Shown: positions 53,319-62,955 of the stretch, piece after piece
How the letters are laid out: each line of letters begins with the position of its first letter
Position numbering within the stretch: the stretch's first letter is position 1
Assembly: GCF_001293685.1 (NCBI RefSeq)
Contig: NZ_BCAG01000003.1
Coordinates: 1,550,001-1,614,000 of the forward strand
Length of the DNA: 64,000 nucleotides
From: Desulfatitalea tepidiphila
Lineage (GTDB): Bacteria; Desulfobacterota; Desulfobacteria; Desulfobacterales; Desulfosarcinaceae
Direction of reading: 5' to 3'
Made by a program: the position numbers and the translations under genes
Notes under the pieces: generated by a model
Database searches by the model: none
What the model was told of the DNA's origin: nothing
The model's input: only the letters and a program-made list of their open reading frames with translations

Positions 53319-55307
53319 TTATTCAGCATCTGTTTCCAAAGGCCGGGCAACGCCTGCTTTTTCCTCCGAAACCGTTTTAGGCCGTGGAAGCTTATCAAAA
53401 GCCATCAGAGTATTTTCACAACGCTCGCATTCAAGCACCGCTTCGGTCGTCTGGGGGGTATATTCGGGTATGATACTCTTCAAGGTGTCTTTGATACCCT
53501 GCGCGTCATGAAGGGATGCATACCTTTTGAGTCGATCCAACGCCAGACGCAAAAGCTTCATGTCCTCGCCCCGCCCCTTGAGCACCATGATCTTCTGGTG
53601 GCTGGTCGGCACAATTCCTTCGCCTTCGGTAATCAATTCCTCATAAAGCTTTTCTCCGGGACGCAATCCCACATACTTGATCTCGATCTCCGTATCGGGC
53701 TCCTTTCCGCACAAGCGTATAAAATCCCGGGCCATCTGGTCGATACGCACAGGCGTGCCCATCTCCAGAATAAAGATCTCGCCCCCCTCTCCCATGGAAG
53801 CGGCCTGCAAAATCAACTGGGCCGCCTCCTCGATGGACATAAAATATCGCGTGATTTCCGGATGGGTCACCGTGACCGGCCCCCCTTTCTCCACCTGCCG
53901 CCGAAACAAAGGAATCACCGATCCGGAGGACCCCAATACATTTCCGAAGCGAACTGCCATGAACTTGGTCGGCGAGTTCAAGCAGTGAGCCTCCATCAGC
54001 ATTTCGGTCAACCGCTTGCTTGCTCCCATCACATTGGTGGGGCGGACGGCCTTGTCGGTGGATACCAGAATAAAACGCCCCACCTCGTAACGGATACTGG
54101 CCTGAATCAGCCGATGGCTGGCAAAAATGTTATTGTACACCGCTTCCCAGGGATTTTTCTCAACCAATGGCACATGCTTGTAAGCGGCTGCATGAAAGAC
54201 CATGGATGGCCGGTACTGGTAGAATACACTTTCCAGCAACTCTCTGTCCTGCACCTTGCCCAGCACGGTGACATAATTCTTGAATCCTCGTTCGTGCAGT
54301 ACCTCCATCTCAATGCGATAGAGATTCTCTTCACTCGAATCCATGAACAACATCAACCCCGGTTCGAAACGCAGGATCTGCCGACACAGCTCGGATCCGA
54401 TGGAGCCGCCGGCACCAGTCACCAGTATGGTCCTGCCTTTGATCAGCCCCCTGATGCGATCGTTTTCAAGCCTTACTGGCGGCCGTCCCAAGAGATCTTT
54501 GTAGGACACCTCCCGGATGGAACGAATGCTCACCTTGTTGTCGATAATCTCCCCCATGCCGGGTAACGTTTTGAACACTACGCCACTGTTGCGACACAAT
54601 TCTACAACCCGATTAATCTGCTCCCTGCCGGCGGAAGGTATGGCGATCAACAACTCCTGGGCATCTATCCGTCCCGCGACATCACAAACATCCTCGATAG
54701 CTCCAAGCACCGGCAAGCCATGCATGCGCCTACCAATCTTGCCCGGATCGTCATCTAAAAACCCTACAATCTGATAGGGCAACGCTTGGTTATCCAATAC
54801 CTCCCGGGCAACCTTCTCACCTGCATCCCCGGCGCCCAGGATCAGGATCCGTTTTTTGGCGCTGGCTGGCAATGCACACTGTTTCCGGCTTTCGCCGAGG
54901 GAATACTTCTGGTGCAGCATGCGCACCGAAAACCGGAGACCGCACGCAAATAGGAAAGTAAAAACGCCATCCAACACGAACACAGACCGGGAAAAGCCTT
55001 GGAAACGGTTCATCATCAACATGGCACTGACGGCCAAAACTGACACCAATACTGCCGCCTTGAAAACCGCAATCATATCCACAATCCCGGAATACCGCCA
55101 CATGCCCTGGTATAAACCGAACCAGTAAAAAACCACCAGTTTGCCTGCCACCAACCATGGCACAACAGTCCAAATCCTGTACCAATTGCCTGTCGTGATG
55201 GTGCCTTCGAAGCGCACCAGGTAGGCAAAGACATGTGCACATAGAAATAGTGCCACGTCGGCAAACAAAATCATCCAGAAGTTGATGTTGCGAATATTAC
55301 GAAGCAT
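53319..55307 (-). CDS. WbpM/PglF-type UDP-N-acetylglucosamine 4,6-dehydratase
   Basis: The 662-residue inner-membrane protein has four transmembrane helices in the first 150 residues. A first Rossmann domain (KRILILGAGDAGEKVA) and a second, catalytic NAD-binding domain (ILVTGAGGSIGSELC) follow. The active site reads STDKAVRPTNVMGASK, with methionine in place of the usual Y-x3-K tyrosine, a hallmark of the membrane-bound WbpM/PglF/CapD group. The enzyme removes water from UDP-GlcNAc to give the 4-keto-6-deoxy sugar. The adjacent DegT aminotransferase and PglD-like acetyltransferase would turn it into a 4-acetamido sugar. The C-terminal 40 residues include a CERCENTLMAFDK tail. Confidence 0.92.
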   Translation of the reverse strand: MLRNIRNINFWMILFADVALFLCAHVFAYLVRFEGTITTGNWYRIWTVVPWLVAGKLVVFYWFGLYQGMWRYSGIVDMIAVFKAAVLVSVLAVSAMLMMNRFQGFSRSVFVLDGVFTFLFACGLRFSVRMLHQKYSLGESRKQCALPASAKKRILILGAGDAGEKVAREVLDNQALPYQIVGFLDDDPGKIGRRMHGLPVLGAIEDVCDVAGRIDAQELLIAIPSAGREQINRVVELCRNSGVVFKTLPGMGEIIDNKVSIRSIREVSYKDLLGRPPVRLENDRIRGLIKGRTILVTGAGGSIGSELCRQILRFEPGLMLFMDSSEENLYRIEMEVLHERGFKNYVTVLGKVQDRELLESVFYQYRPSMVFHAAAYKHVPLVEKNPWEAVYNNIFASHRLIQASIRYEVGRFILVSTDKAVRPTNVMGASKRLTEMLMEAHCLNSPTKFMAVRFGNVLGSSGSVIPLFRRQVEKGGPVTVTHPEITRYFMSIEEAAQLILQAASMGEGGEIFILEMGTPVRIDQMARDFIRLCGKEPDTEIEIKYVGLRPGEKLYEELITEGEGIVPTSHQKIMVLKGRGEDMKLLRLALDRLKRYASLHDAQGIKDTLKSIIPEYTPQTTEAVLECERCENTLMAFDKLPRPKTVSEEKAGVARPLETDAE

Positions 55308-55388
55308 CAGAAAGACCTTGCTCTATTTTACCCTTCGGATACGCTCGCACCCGCGGAAGGCGTTTGGCGCTTCTCCAAACATTGCAGA

Positions 55389-56618
55389 TCAGCGACGCAT
55401 CCTCCGGATGACCGCAACCACCCGCTCCAGATCCTCCTCGCTCATGGCGGTACCCGAGGGCAGGCACAATCCTCGCGAGAACAAATCTTCGGCCACATGC
55501 CCACCAACCACCCGGCATGCACATCGTCGCTTGCCTCCTATCCGGTGCTTTATCTCCCTGCCGGCCAGCACGATAGCAGATGGGTCTGCGTCATCGCCAT
55601 TGGCTGCCACGAACACCGGTTGCAAGTGCATCGGCTTCCAGACCGGACGCGACTCGATGTTCTCCGCCTCCAGCGCCAACCGAACCGTCTCGCGGTCCAC
55701 CCCGAACTGCCTCGGCGTGATCAGGATCACGGTCAACCATCGGTTGCAGCGTCCAAAAGGCGCCTCCGCCATGAACTCGATCCCCGGCAAATCTTTAAGC
55801 GAATTATAGTAGTAGTCGAAAATTTCCCGCTTGCGCAATACCCGTTCATCCAGCACCGCCAACTGCCCTCGTCCGATCCCAGCCAGCACATTACTCATTC
55901 GGTAATTGTACCCGATCTCGGTATGCTCGTAATGGGGAAATGGATCCCTTGCCTGCTGGGACAAAAAACGTGCGTGGGCAATTAAATCCCTATCTTCCGA
56001 AGCCAGCATGCCGCCACCCGAAGTGGTCATGATCTTGTTCCCGTTAAAGGAAAAAACCGCCGCACGGGCATTGGCGCCGGCATGCCACCGACTCTCACTC
56101 CACCAATACCATGCCCCCATGGCTTCGGCCGCATCCACCACCACCGGTACATTGAATCTCCCACAGATCTCATAAATACGCCCATAATCCGCGCACTGCC
56201 CATACAGATCAGTGGGCACCACCGCTTTGGGCAATCGCCCTCTCCGGGCACAGGCCTCAAGCTCCGCTTTCAGCAGGTCTGGGTCCATATTCCATGACGT
56301 CAAATCGGAGTCGATGAACACCGGGGTCGCCCCCTCGAAGAAGATTGGCGATACGCTGCCGATAAAGGTCAGGGTCGAAGCGAACACCTCATCCCCAAAG
56401 CCAACCCCCAAATGTCGTAACGCCAGATGCATAGCTGCTGTCCCGCTGGACAAGGCAAGACAATGGGGAATGCCGGTGTATTCGGAAAAGGCTTTTTCAA
56501 AAGCATCCACTTGGGGGCCCAGTGGGGCGATGTAGTTGCTTTCGAAGGCTTGGTGGACAAATTCGAGCTCCTTATCGCCGAGATGTGGGGGGGAAAGGAA
56601 AATTCGGGCATGTGTCAT
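55389..56618 (-). CDS. DegT/DnrJ/EryC1-family sugar aminotransferase
   Basis: This 409-residue PLP enzyme has the opening RIFLSPPHLGDKELEFV and the internal aldimine lysine in FSFNGNKIMTTSGGGML. The family segments LALSSGTAAMHLALRHLG and VVDAAEAMGA are also present. PglE-type enzymes use glutamate to aminate the 4-keto sugar made by PglF. It lies 80 bases upstream of the dehydratase gene, on the same strand and between it and the acetyltransferase gene. That neighbourhood supports a UDP-4-amino-4,6-dideoxy sugar product. Other DegT substrates (such as for perosamine) remain possible. Confidence 0.9.
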   Translation of the reverse strand: MTHARIFLSPPHLGDKELEFVHQAFESNYIAPLGPQVDAFEKAFSEYTGIPHCLALSSGTAAMHLALRHLGVGFGDEVFASTLTFIGSVSPIFFEGATPVFIDSDLTSWNMDPDLLKAELEACARRGRLPKAVVPTDLYGQCADYGRIYEICGRFNVPVVVDAAEAMGAWYWWSESRWHAGANARAAVFSFNGNKIMTTSGGGMLASEDRDLIAHARFLSQQARDPFPHYEHTEIGYNYRMSNVLAGIGRGQLAVLDERVLRKREIFDYYYNSLKDLPGIEFMAEAPFGRCNRWLTVILITPRQFGVDRETVRLALEAENIESRPVWKPMHLQPVFVAANGDDADPSAIVLAGREIKHRIGGKRRCACRVVGGHVAEDLFSRGLCLPSGTAMSEEDLERVVAVIRRMRR

Positions 56619-56633
56619 GAAATGCGAAACTCC

Positions 56634-57752
56634 TCAAATGATTCTTTTGGCTGGAACACCCACGACTACTGCATTGCCTGGCACATTACGATTAACAAAG
56701 CTGTGCGCACCAACGACCGCATTTTCTCCGACCGTCACCCCCGGCATAATGGTCGAATGGCTTCCAATTCGGCAGTTCTTTTTCAGCACTACTGGGCCAG
56801 TCTTGTTATCAATCGTAGACACAGAATATACAGAGCAATGAGACCCTATTTGGGCATAATCCTCTATAACGACACCATATTTGGCATTGATATAACTGAA
56901 CGCACCAATGTCCGTCCTATATCCAAGCTTGAAGTTCTCCCTGTGTTGAACCACCCAGTTATATTTGGTCGGTATGCCTTCCTCGATCTCTGGATACTGC
57001 CACTCGGAAAAACGGTCTAAGGGCTGTAAGGAAGTACCCTCCGAGTTGATAGTTTTTATGGAAGGACCTTGCTCAATCTGTGCAACCGGCGGAGTATTCG
57101 GGCATGGTTCAGAGGCCAGCGCTTGAGGGGGGTTGCGCAGCCCCCCCCACGTTCCGGAACTGATCGATTTAGTCACACATGCACCGGCACCGATCACCAC
57201 ATCATCTCCGATCACCAGGGGGTTTTCTACCGTGCCGTTAATGAAAACCGCGCCCGTGCCCACATAAACCCGTTTGCCGAAGTTTACCCATCCGGAAACA
57301 TGCACTCCCGGCGCCAAGGTGGTGTAATCATCCATCACCACATCGTGACCGATAGTGCAATCCAGATTAATCTGAACATGTCGTTTAAGGTGAATATTTG
57401 TGGTGAGGATGCATCCCGCACAAATAATAGTCCCCTCTTCCATCTTTACCCATCGAGACTTCTCGGTGCGGGGATGTACCAAAGACCCAATTGGAAAACC
57501 AGCCCTACCCAACTTATCTACAACGGTTTGCCGGACCGATGGCGAACCGATTGCCACCATTACGGCTATCCCTGGGAACCGGTTTTGTAGTCCATTGAAA
57601 TCGTACACCGGAATGTCATTTACTGTTTTCCCTATCGAATTCGGTTCATCATCTATGAAGCAGACCACTTCATTGGCGTTATCACAGGATTCGGCCAACC
57701 ATGCCACTTCCCTACCATAACCACCGGCTCCATATATTGCGATTTTTTTCAT
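56634..57752 (-). CDS. Tandem acetyltransferase: PglD/NeuD-like plus a second hexapeptide acyltransferase
   Basis: The 372-residue protein contains two left-handed beta-helix acyltransferases in one chain. The first (residues 1-210) is PglD/NeuD-like: a Rossmann-type start KKIAIYGAGGYGREVAWLA, then the helix with the likely catalytic histidine in TIGHDVVMDDYTTLAPGVHV. A proline-rich linker of about 40 residues follows. The second (from about 255) has NFKLGYRTDIGAFSYINAKYGV and ENAVVGAHSFVNRNVPGNAVVVGVPAKRI, a free-standing acyltransferase type. The start at 57752 follows AAGG. The first half probably N-acetylates the 4-amino sugar from the DegT enzyme using acetyl-CoA; the second may modify another hydroxyl or amine. 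Confidence 0.8.
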   Translation of the reverse strand: MKKIAIYGAGGYGREVAWLAESCDNANEVVCFIDDEPNSIGKTVNDIPVYDFNGLQNRFPGIAVMVAIGSPSVRQTVVDKLGRAGFPIGSLVHPRTEKSRWVKMEEGTIICAGCILTTNIHLKRHVQINLDCTIGHDVVMDDYTTLAPGVHVSGWVNFGKRVYVGTGAVFINGTVENPLVIGDDVVIGAGACVTKSISSGTWGGLRNPPQALASEPCPNTPPVAQIEQGPSIKTINSEGTSLQPLDRFSEWQYPEIEEGIPTKYNWVVQHRENFKLGYRTDIGAFSYINAKYGVVIEDYAQIGSHCSVYSVSTIDNKTGPVVLKKNCRIGSHSTIMPGVTVGENAVVGAHSFVNRNVPGNAVVVGVPAKRII

Positions 57753-57824
57753 ATGACCTTTTATGCCAAAAGGACTAAGGTGCAAGTCTATCTATCAATG
57801 AGAGACTGATAGGGATGCCAACTT

Positions 57825-58466
57825 TTATAAATCCTTATCAATATCAACCCGAAACGCTTGCGGATTGAATTCGGCAGCCGTCGCCATGCTTCGCTGGCTA
57901 ATGCCCTCTCTCTTCAACACCTTTAACACTGTCATACAAATAATCTTAACATCCAACACAAATGAATAGTTATCCACATACCAAATATCCATTTTAAATT
58001 TCTCTTCCCAGGATATATTGTTTCGCCCGTTAACCTGCGCCCACCCCGTCACGCCTGGCTTAACCTCATGCCTCCTGGCCTGTTCAGCAGAGTATCGGTT
58101 AAGATATTGCATTAAAAGGGGGCGTGGCCCCACAAGGCTCATATCCCCTTTTAGCACATTGACGAGTTCCGGCAATTCATCAATGGACGTCGCCCGCAAG
58201 AGACGCCCGAAGCGCGTCAATCGTTCATTATCGGGCAGGAGATTTCCTTTAGCATCCTTCGCATCGGTCATGGTTCGAAATTTATATATCCTGAAAGGTT
58301 GTCCCATAAACCCTGGACGCAATTGTCGAAAAAGTACCGGTGTTCCCAACTTTAATCCAACTAATAAGGCTACAAAAGCCAAAATCGGTGCTAATACGAC
58401 TATGGCAGGAAGAGCGATGGCTATATCAAAAATTCGCTTTCCCAAACTGGCGTAGGACTCAGCCAT
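57825..58466 (-). CDS. PglC-type monotopic phosphoglycosyltransferase
   Basis: The 213-residue single-domain enzyme has one hydrophobic re-entrant helix at residues about 12-37, then LRPGFMGQPFRIYKFRTM and the catalytic dyad D96-E97 in TSIDELPELVNVLKGDMSLVGPRP. This is the minimal PglC form, without the extra N-terminal membrane domain of WcaJ/WbaP. It transfers a sugar-1-phosphate from a UDP-sugar to undecaprenyl phosphate, beginning the oligosaccharide. I start at 58466, overlapping wecB by eight bases; the frame is open upstream but not family-like. Beside PglF/E/D-like genes the likely donor is UDP-bacillosamine or a relative. Confidence 0.9.
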   Translation of the reverse strand: MAESYASLGKRIFDIAIALPAIVVLAPILAFVALLVGLKLGTPVLFRQLRPGFMGQPFRIYKFRTMTDAKDAKGNLLPDNERLTRFGRLLRATSIDELPELVNVLKGDMSLVGPRPLLMQYLNRYSAEQARRHEVKPGVTGWAQVNGRNNISWEEKFKMDIWYVDNYSFVLDVKIICMTVLKVLKREGISQRSMATAAEFNPQAFRVDIDKDL

Positions 58467-59685
58467 TGCACGATTGCCTTCTTTGAGGGATTTCGCCTGT
58501 GCTTGGTTTTTTGGGGAATTGATCGGACACCAGCGCTTGAACAATCCTTGCGGCCGTTTTTCCGTCCCACAATTCAGGTCTGGATGGAGCCCGATTTTCT
58601 TGCCGCATTTGAGAATATCCGATTCTAATATGGCCGACATCATTGCCGACTAGCACGCTAGCCCCCCCGTGTTCTCTCAGGGTAATAGGTCTTTCAGTAT
58701 TCCATCGAAAGGTCAGGCAAGGCGTACCTAGTACACAGCACTCCTCCTGCAGCCCCCCGCTATCGGTGAGAACTATCTTCGCCGCCATGTTTAATCGCAA
58801 CAATTCATGATATCCTAACGGATTTAACAAAATCAAACCATCCGCCGACAACACCTTGTGCCAAAGTCCAAAAGCCTTGAGTTGCTTTTCCGTGCGAGGA
58901 TGGACCGTCCATATTAACTTCATATCTTTGGTCAGTTCATTGGTCAAAAAGTGGACAATATCTGTCAGTACCGCCGGGTCATCCACGTTGGAAGGCCTAT
59001 GCAGGGTTAAGAGTGCAAAATCGCTGGATAACCCTATGGAGCGCACATCGATGTGCCCCTCCATGCAGTTTGTCCGAAGAATGTCTTCAATGGTTAATTC
59101 GGCTGCTTTTTTCCTCTGGGCTTCCAGCGTATCGATCATGATATTGCCGACAAACTTTATTTTCTCCCCAGAAATCCCCTCATCCAGCAAATTTTCACCG
59201 GAAAGTCGGTCGGGAGTAAATAGCAGATCCGATAGACGGTCCGTCACCAATCGGTTAACTTCCTCAGGCATGGTCATATCCCGGGAACGGAGTCCTGCCT
59301 CGATGTGGGCCAGGCGCACATTCTCCTTTTTGGCGGTGATGGAACAGGCGCAGGTGGCGTTTACATCGCCCACCACCACAATCCAGTCGGGTTTTTCCTG
59401 CCAAACCACCTTTTCAAATGCGATCATGGTCTGGCCCACCTGTTCAGCATGCGTTCCAGATCCAATGCCCAAATTGATATCGGCCTCTGGTATGTTCAAT
59501 GCCTCGAAAAACGCTTTGGACATGTTGTCATCATAATGCTGGCCGGTATGAACGAGCACATGCTCAATTTTGACCTGACCGTTCTGATTGTATTCTTCGA
59601 TTGCCCGAATAAAAGGGGCGATTTTCATGAAATTGGGGCGGGCGCCCACAATGGACACTATTTTCATTTTTTCAGCAGAATTCAT
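58459..59685 (-). CDS. wecB: UDP-N-acetylglucosamine 2-epimerase (non-hydrolysing)
   Basis: The 408-residue GT-B-like epimerase has the motifs KIVSIVGARPNFMKIAPF, HTGQHYDDNMS, VVGDVNATCACSITAKK, HIEAGLRS and TLHRPSNVDD, and near the end LTDSGGLQEECCVLGTPCLTFR. It converts UDP-GlcNAc to UDP-ManNAc. The start ATG overlaps the stop of the upstream glycosyltransferase by four bases (ATGA), and its own end overlaps the phosphoglycosyltransferase, so all three are tightly coupled. The product probably enters the glycan as ManNAc or ManNAcA; no dehydrogenase for the latter is seen here. Confidence 0.93.
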   Translation of the reverse strand: MNSAEKMKIVSIVGARPNFMKIAPFIRAIEEYNQNGQVKIEHVLVHTGQHYDDNMSKAFFEALNIPEADINLGIGSGTHAEQVGQTMIAFEKVVWQEKPDWIVVVGDVNATCACSITAKKENVRLAHIEAGLRSRDMTMPEEVNRLVTDRLSDLLFTPDRLSGENLLDEGISGEKIKFVGNIMIDTLEAQRKKAAELTIEDILRTNCMEGHIDVRSIGLSSDFALLTLHRPSNVDDPAVLTDIVHFLTNELTKDMKLIWTVHPRTEKQLKAFGLWHKVLSADGLILLNPLGYHELLRLNMAAKIVLTDSGGLQEECCVLGTPCLTFRWNTERPITLREHGGASVLVGNDVGHIRIGYSQMRQENRAPSRPELWDGKTAARIVQALVSDQFPKKPSTGEIPQRRQSCNG

Positions 59686-60908
59686 ATGTTGTTTCTGTTC
59701 ATCTCCAGGAAATCAGCAAATTGGTTGGACAGTTTTTCGCGTGAGAACGCTTGCTCTGCAAGGCGGCGAGCATTTTTTCCAAACTCTCGTCGCAATTCCG
59801 GATTGTCAGCCAACCTGCACATAGCATCGGCAAATGCCACGGGATCGCGGGGTGGTACGGCCAAACCGCATTGGTGTTCCCTGATCATATCGGCAAGCCA
59901 GCCGGGATAGTTGTTTATCACGGGCAGGCCTGAAGAAATATAATCGAAAAACTTGTTTGGAGAAGTGCCGTAGTAAAAAGACGGCACATCATCCAAAATC
60001 ATCATGCCTACATCACAACTGCTCACCACGCGATTGAGTCGGTTCTTGGGCATGGAATCGTAAAAACGGCAATTATTCAACCCCTCGATTCGTGCTCGTT
60101 TCATCAAATGTGGTTTACGCTTGCCGTCACCGATGAAAACCAGCACGATATCGTTCCTCCCCCTTTCCTGCAAAACACGGGCGGCATCAAGAACCGCATC
60201 CAGACCGTTGGCAATGCCATGGGCTCCTGTAAAAACCGCCACACAGTTATCAGGCCTTCCCCCCGGAAGATCAAGATCCTTTCGCTGGGCTGGCTGAAAA
60301 AGGGTCAAATCGCATCCATTGGGAATCATGGCGATCGGCAGCCCTTTTGGACTGCGCTTGGAAATACCCTTCTTGATGCCAGGGGCGAGGGCTATGCAAG
60401 CGGTGGCAGACCAATAGCTCAGCCATTCCAGCAAGGACATAACTGCAAGTACCACCGGATTTTTTACCACCCCCATGGCCCTGGGTAATTCGGGCCACAA
60501 ATCCCTGACTTCGAAGACGAAGGGCTTGCCCCTGAACCATCGGGCAAATATCCCCGGAATTCCTGCCGTAAGCGGAGTGGAAGTGGCGAACACCAAATCA
60601 TAATCCATGCGCAGGGCCACTTTCACACTCTTAAAGGCATACCGCAGAAAAACCAATGCACGCCGGGGCAGGCTCAAATAGTTACTGTATTGAAGGTTGA
60701 ACTGAATCACTCGAATCTCGTCGATCATCCCGGTGCGCAACGGATCACCGGAAGAACCTGAAAGCGGCAGCTCTCCTCTGCCGCTATGGGCGCAAATCAT
60801 AGTCACCTGATGTCCGCGCTCAATCAACTTCCGGGCCATTTCATAGGACCGGGTTCCGCCGGCTGAAGAAGGGGTGTTAAAATACTGATGAAAATAAAGA
60901 ACGTGCAT
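59682..60908 (-). CDS. WbuB-like GT4 glycosyltransferase
   Basis: The 408-residue GT-B enzyme begins MHVLYFHQYFNTPSSAGGTRSYEMARKL, the WbuB-type opening. The middle has FVFEVRDLWPELP and VAVFTGAHGIANGLD. The donor site is the YYGTSPNKFFDYISSGLPVI segment, typical of this subgroup in place of the classic E-x7-E. It likely adds a second sugar to the lipid-linked acceptor, possibly an N-acetyl-fucosamine-type residue as in E. coli O26, though that is only by family analogy. It overlaps wecB by four bases. Confidence 0.88.
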   Translation of the reverse strand: MHVLYFHQYFNTPSSAGGTRSYEMARKLIERGHQVTMICAHSGRGELPLSGSSGDPLRTGMIDEIRVIQFNLQYSNYLSLPRRALVFLRYAFKSVKVALRMDYDLVFATSTPLTAGIPGIFARWFRGKPFVFEVRDLWPELPRAMGVVKNPVVLAVMSLLEWLSYWSATACIALAPGIKKGISKRSPKGLPIAMIPNGCDLTLFQPAQRKDLDLPGGRPDNCVAVFTGAHGIANGLDAVLDAARVLQERGRNDIVLVFIGDGKRKPHLMKRARIEGLNNCRFYDSMPKNRLNRVVSSCDVGMMILDDVPSFYYGTSPNKFFDYISSGLPVINNYPGWLADMIREHQCGLAVPPRDPVAFADAMCRLADNPELRREFGKNARRLAEQAFSREKLSNQFADFLEMNRNNI

Positions 60909-60963
60909 GATTATTAGGAGCTTGAAGGGCTATATTAAGAGTTAATTCGTTTGATTTGCCAGC

Positions 60964-62874
60964 TTATTGTAAAGAAAACTTGGTTTTGATTTGTTGTCTG
61001 CCCCTGCCGATACTGATCACCAAAACATCCACCGGACTTTTTTCCTGGTAATACAAAGACTCCATGCCTATTTCCAAGCACATTCGGCAATCAGAGGCGT
61101 AAACCTCCACCCACCCCCACGGGCCGATCAACCTGTTGCCTTCAAGCCGGTATTCCCCGGGGGCCAGCCGAAACCGGATCTCAGCATTGTTAAAAGGCCC
61201 AGCAAGGTCATCTTCAACAACCCACTGATCGTCACTCCAAAACACTGCCCGTCGATGTTTGTTGCCCCGCCAATCCGTGTAAACGCCAGACCATCGGCGA
61301 CAACCATCCCGGGCTGCTTCAATTTTGCCTACATGATCGGCCTGAATCCACCGGCCAAGCAGGAACCTGCCAAGGCGGGGCATTTGATCCTGGCCGTCAA
61401 AGCAAACCGTGTTGTGCGCCCGCACGGACTTGAAATAGATATCATCATCCTCCTCATCCGGATTATAGGAGAAAGATCCCGCATCCCGACAAATATTTTG
61501 CCCTTGATACCATAAATCAAAATGAAAAACGTCATTGTGCGACGGCCTGAAACGATACATCGGAAAACGAAGCAAAGCCCATGACGCCTCCGCGGCCATG
61601 ATCACGTAACCGCCGGCAAACACTTTGTTCTGCTTTGCCAACTCAGACTTCACCGCATCGCTGGCATCAATGCCGAGCCAGAACAGGGGCTCATCCCAAG
61701 GGCCAGCATCAAAAAATTTTCGCCCACAAAACAATACTGATGCTGTTTGCAGCGTCGGCCGGAAATCCCGGTAATTACATGCATGCATATTCAAAAGCAT
61801 GGCCCCGTCATTGGCCCCAAGGTTCGGCGCGTCGCCGTTAACAGGATCAATAATCGCCGCCATCCAGTCGAGAGCAGCGGCCGAGCGTTCATAAAACAGT
61901 ACTGAAAAAGGTTTAGCATTAAGCTTTTTTCGCCAGTATTCAGCATAAATCAACGTGTCAAGGAGCACCCTGTGATAGGTGACAGAGTGTTGGGAAAAGC
62001 TACCATCAGCCTCCACCAGCTTTTCAACCCGGTTTTCAAGCCATTTTTTCCCCGAACGGGCATAAAGTTCGCTTTTCCGGGCAACAGCCTTATCACCCGA
62101 AACCCGAGCAAGCCAGTTCCCACCGATAAATAAAGCCGCTGCCTCACTGGTGCCGTGATTATTATCCTGGGATACAGCATAGCGGATGTTGCCATGGATT
62201 CTTTCAAGATGATGGAAAATGAATTCCATCAAGGCTGGGCTTGGTTGATCCCACTGTTGCAAGACCAGAGCAGCATTCACAAGGTTGAAAACCCGAATGG
62301 ATGCTTCCTGGCCGCATTTCCAGTTGGGCCCGGCATTGACCGGGTTTTCATCCGTCCAGTTTTGAAGCCATTCATTTAGAATCTGCAAGTGGTGCGGTTC
62401 GCCGGATACGGCATAAGCTCGGGCTAGGGCAAGTACCCATTCAAACCTGGAAGCCTCCCAGATATTTTTGATATCGCCGAGATCAACGTCAAATTCATTC
62501 AGGGCGGTCCAGTGCCTGCCGGGAGTCGTATTGCGGGCACCGTTAAAAGGGTTTAAAAACCAGTCAGGCGGGCTGCCTGTAAACCACCAACGCCTGGAAT
62601 AGTAACGCAGATGACCCCCGGCAATTTGTTCTGCATCAGCTATCAGAGCGTGATTCCATTCATCCGGGCGATCCAACCGATTTTGCAAAGGCCGGAAAAA
62701 ATCTCCCCTATTGTTAAAACCCAGCAGCGGGAAAAACCAGCGCCTCATTCCTGTCTTCAGGCTGAAACGGTACCAGGAAACGTAGGCTACGTTTCGCAAG
62801 TCAAGGCGATGGATAAGATCAGCATACAATATTGTTTTTTTCAGGATAGAGATTTCTGTGCAGTTCCTTATCAT
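60964..62874 (-). CDS. Heparinase II/III-family protein
   Basis: The 636-residue protein has an N-terminal alpha-helical toroid (alginate-lyase-like, residues about 110-380) and a C-terminal beta-sandwich with the heparinase II/III motif: FRPSHNDVFHFDLWYQGQNICRDAGSFSY and later RAHNTVCFDG. Catalytic-type tyrosine and histidines are visible in the first domain, for example SQDNNHGTSEAAALF. No signal peptide is seen, which is unusual for a lyase that attacks external polysaccharide. In glycan clusters such proteins may trim or edit the polymer. I start at 62874, where GAGG lies eight bases upstream. Confidence 0.82.
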   Translation of the reverse strand: MIRNCTEISILKKTILYADLIHRLDLRNVAYVSWYRFSLKTGMRRWFFPLLGFNNRGDFFRPLQNRLDRPDEWNHALIADAEQIAGGHLRYYSRRWWFTGSPPDWFLNPFNGARNTTPGRHWTALNEFDVDLGDIKNIWEASRFEWVLALARAYAVSGEPHHLQILNEWLQNWTDENPVNAGPNWKCGQEASIRVFNLVNAALVLQQWDQPSPALMEFIFHHLERIHGNIRYAVSQDNNHGTSEAAALFIGGNWLARVSGDKAVARKSELYARSGKKWLENRVEKLVEADGSFSQHSVTYHRVLLDTLIYAEYWRKKLNAKPFSVLFYERSAAALDWMAAIIDPVNGDAPNLGANDGAMLLNMHACNYRDFRPTLQTASVLFCGRKFFDAGPWDEPLFWLGIDASDAVKSELAKQNKVFAGGYVIMAAEASWALLRFPMYRFRPSHNDVFHFDLWYQGQNICRDAGSFSYNPDEEDDDIYFKSVRAHNTVCFDGQDQMPRLGRFLLGRWIQADHVGKIEAARDGCRRWSGVYTDWRGNKHRRAVFWSDDQWVVEDDLAGPFNNAEIRFRLAPGEYRLEGNRLIGPWGWVEVYASDCRMCLEIGMESLYYQEKSPVDVLVISIGRGRQQIKTKFSLQ

Positions 62875-62955
62875 TTCTGCAGCCTCGATACTCGCTCTGG
62901 CCACCTTAAAGTTTTACGTCTGGAATGGCAAATGGGATTTTATAAGTGGCTTTCT

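Noticed and set aside
53274-54566. Open frame of 430 codons antisense to the PglF-like gene
   Set aside because: The minus strand carries an unbroken Rossmann-fold dehydratase; the shadow begins inside a repeat element.
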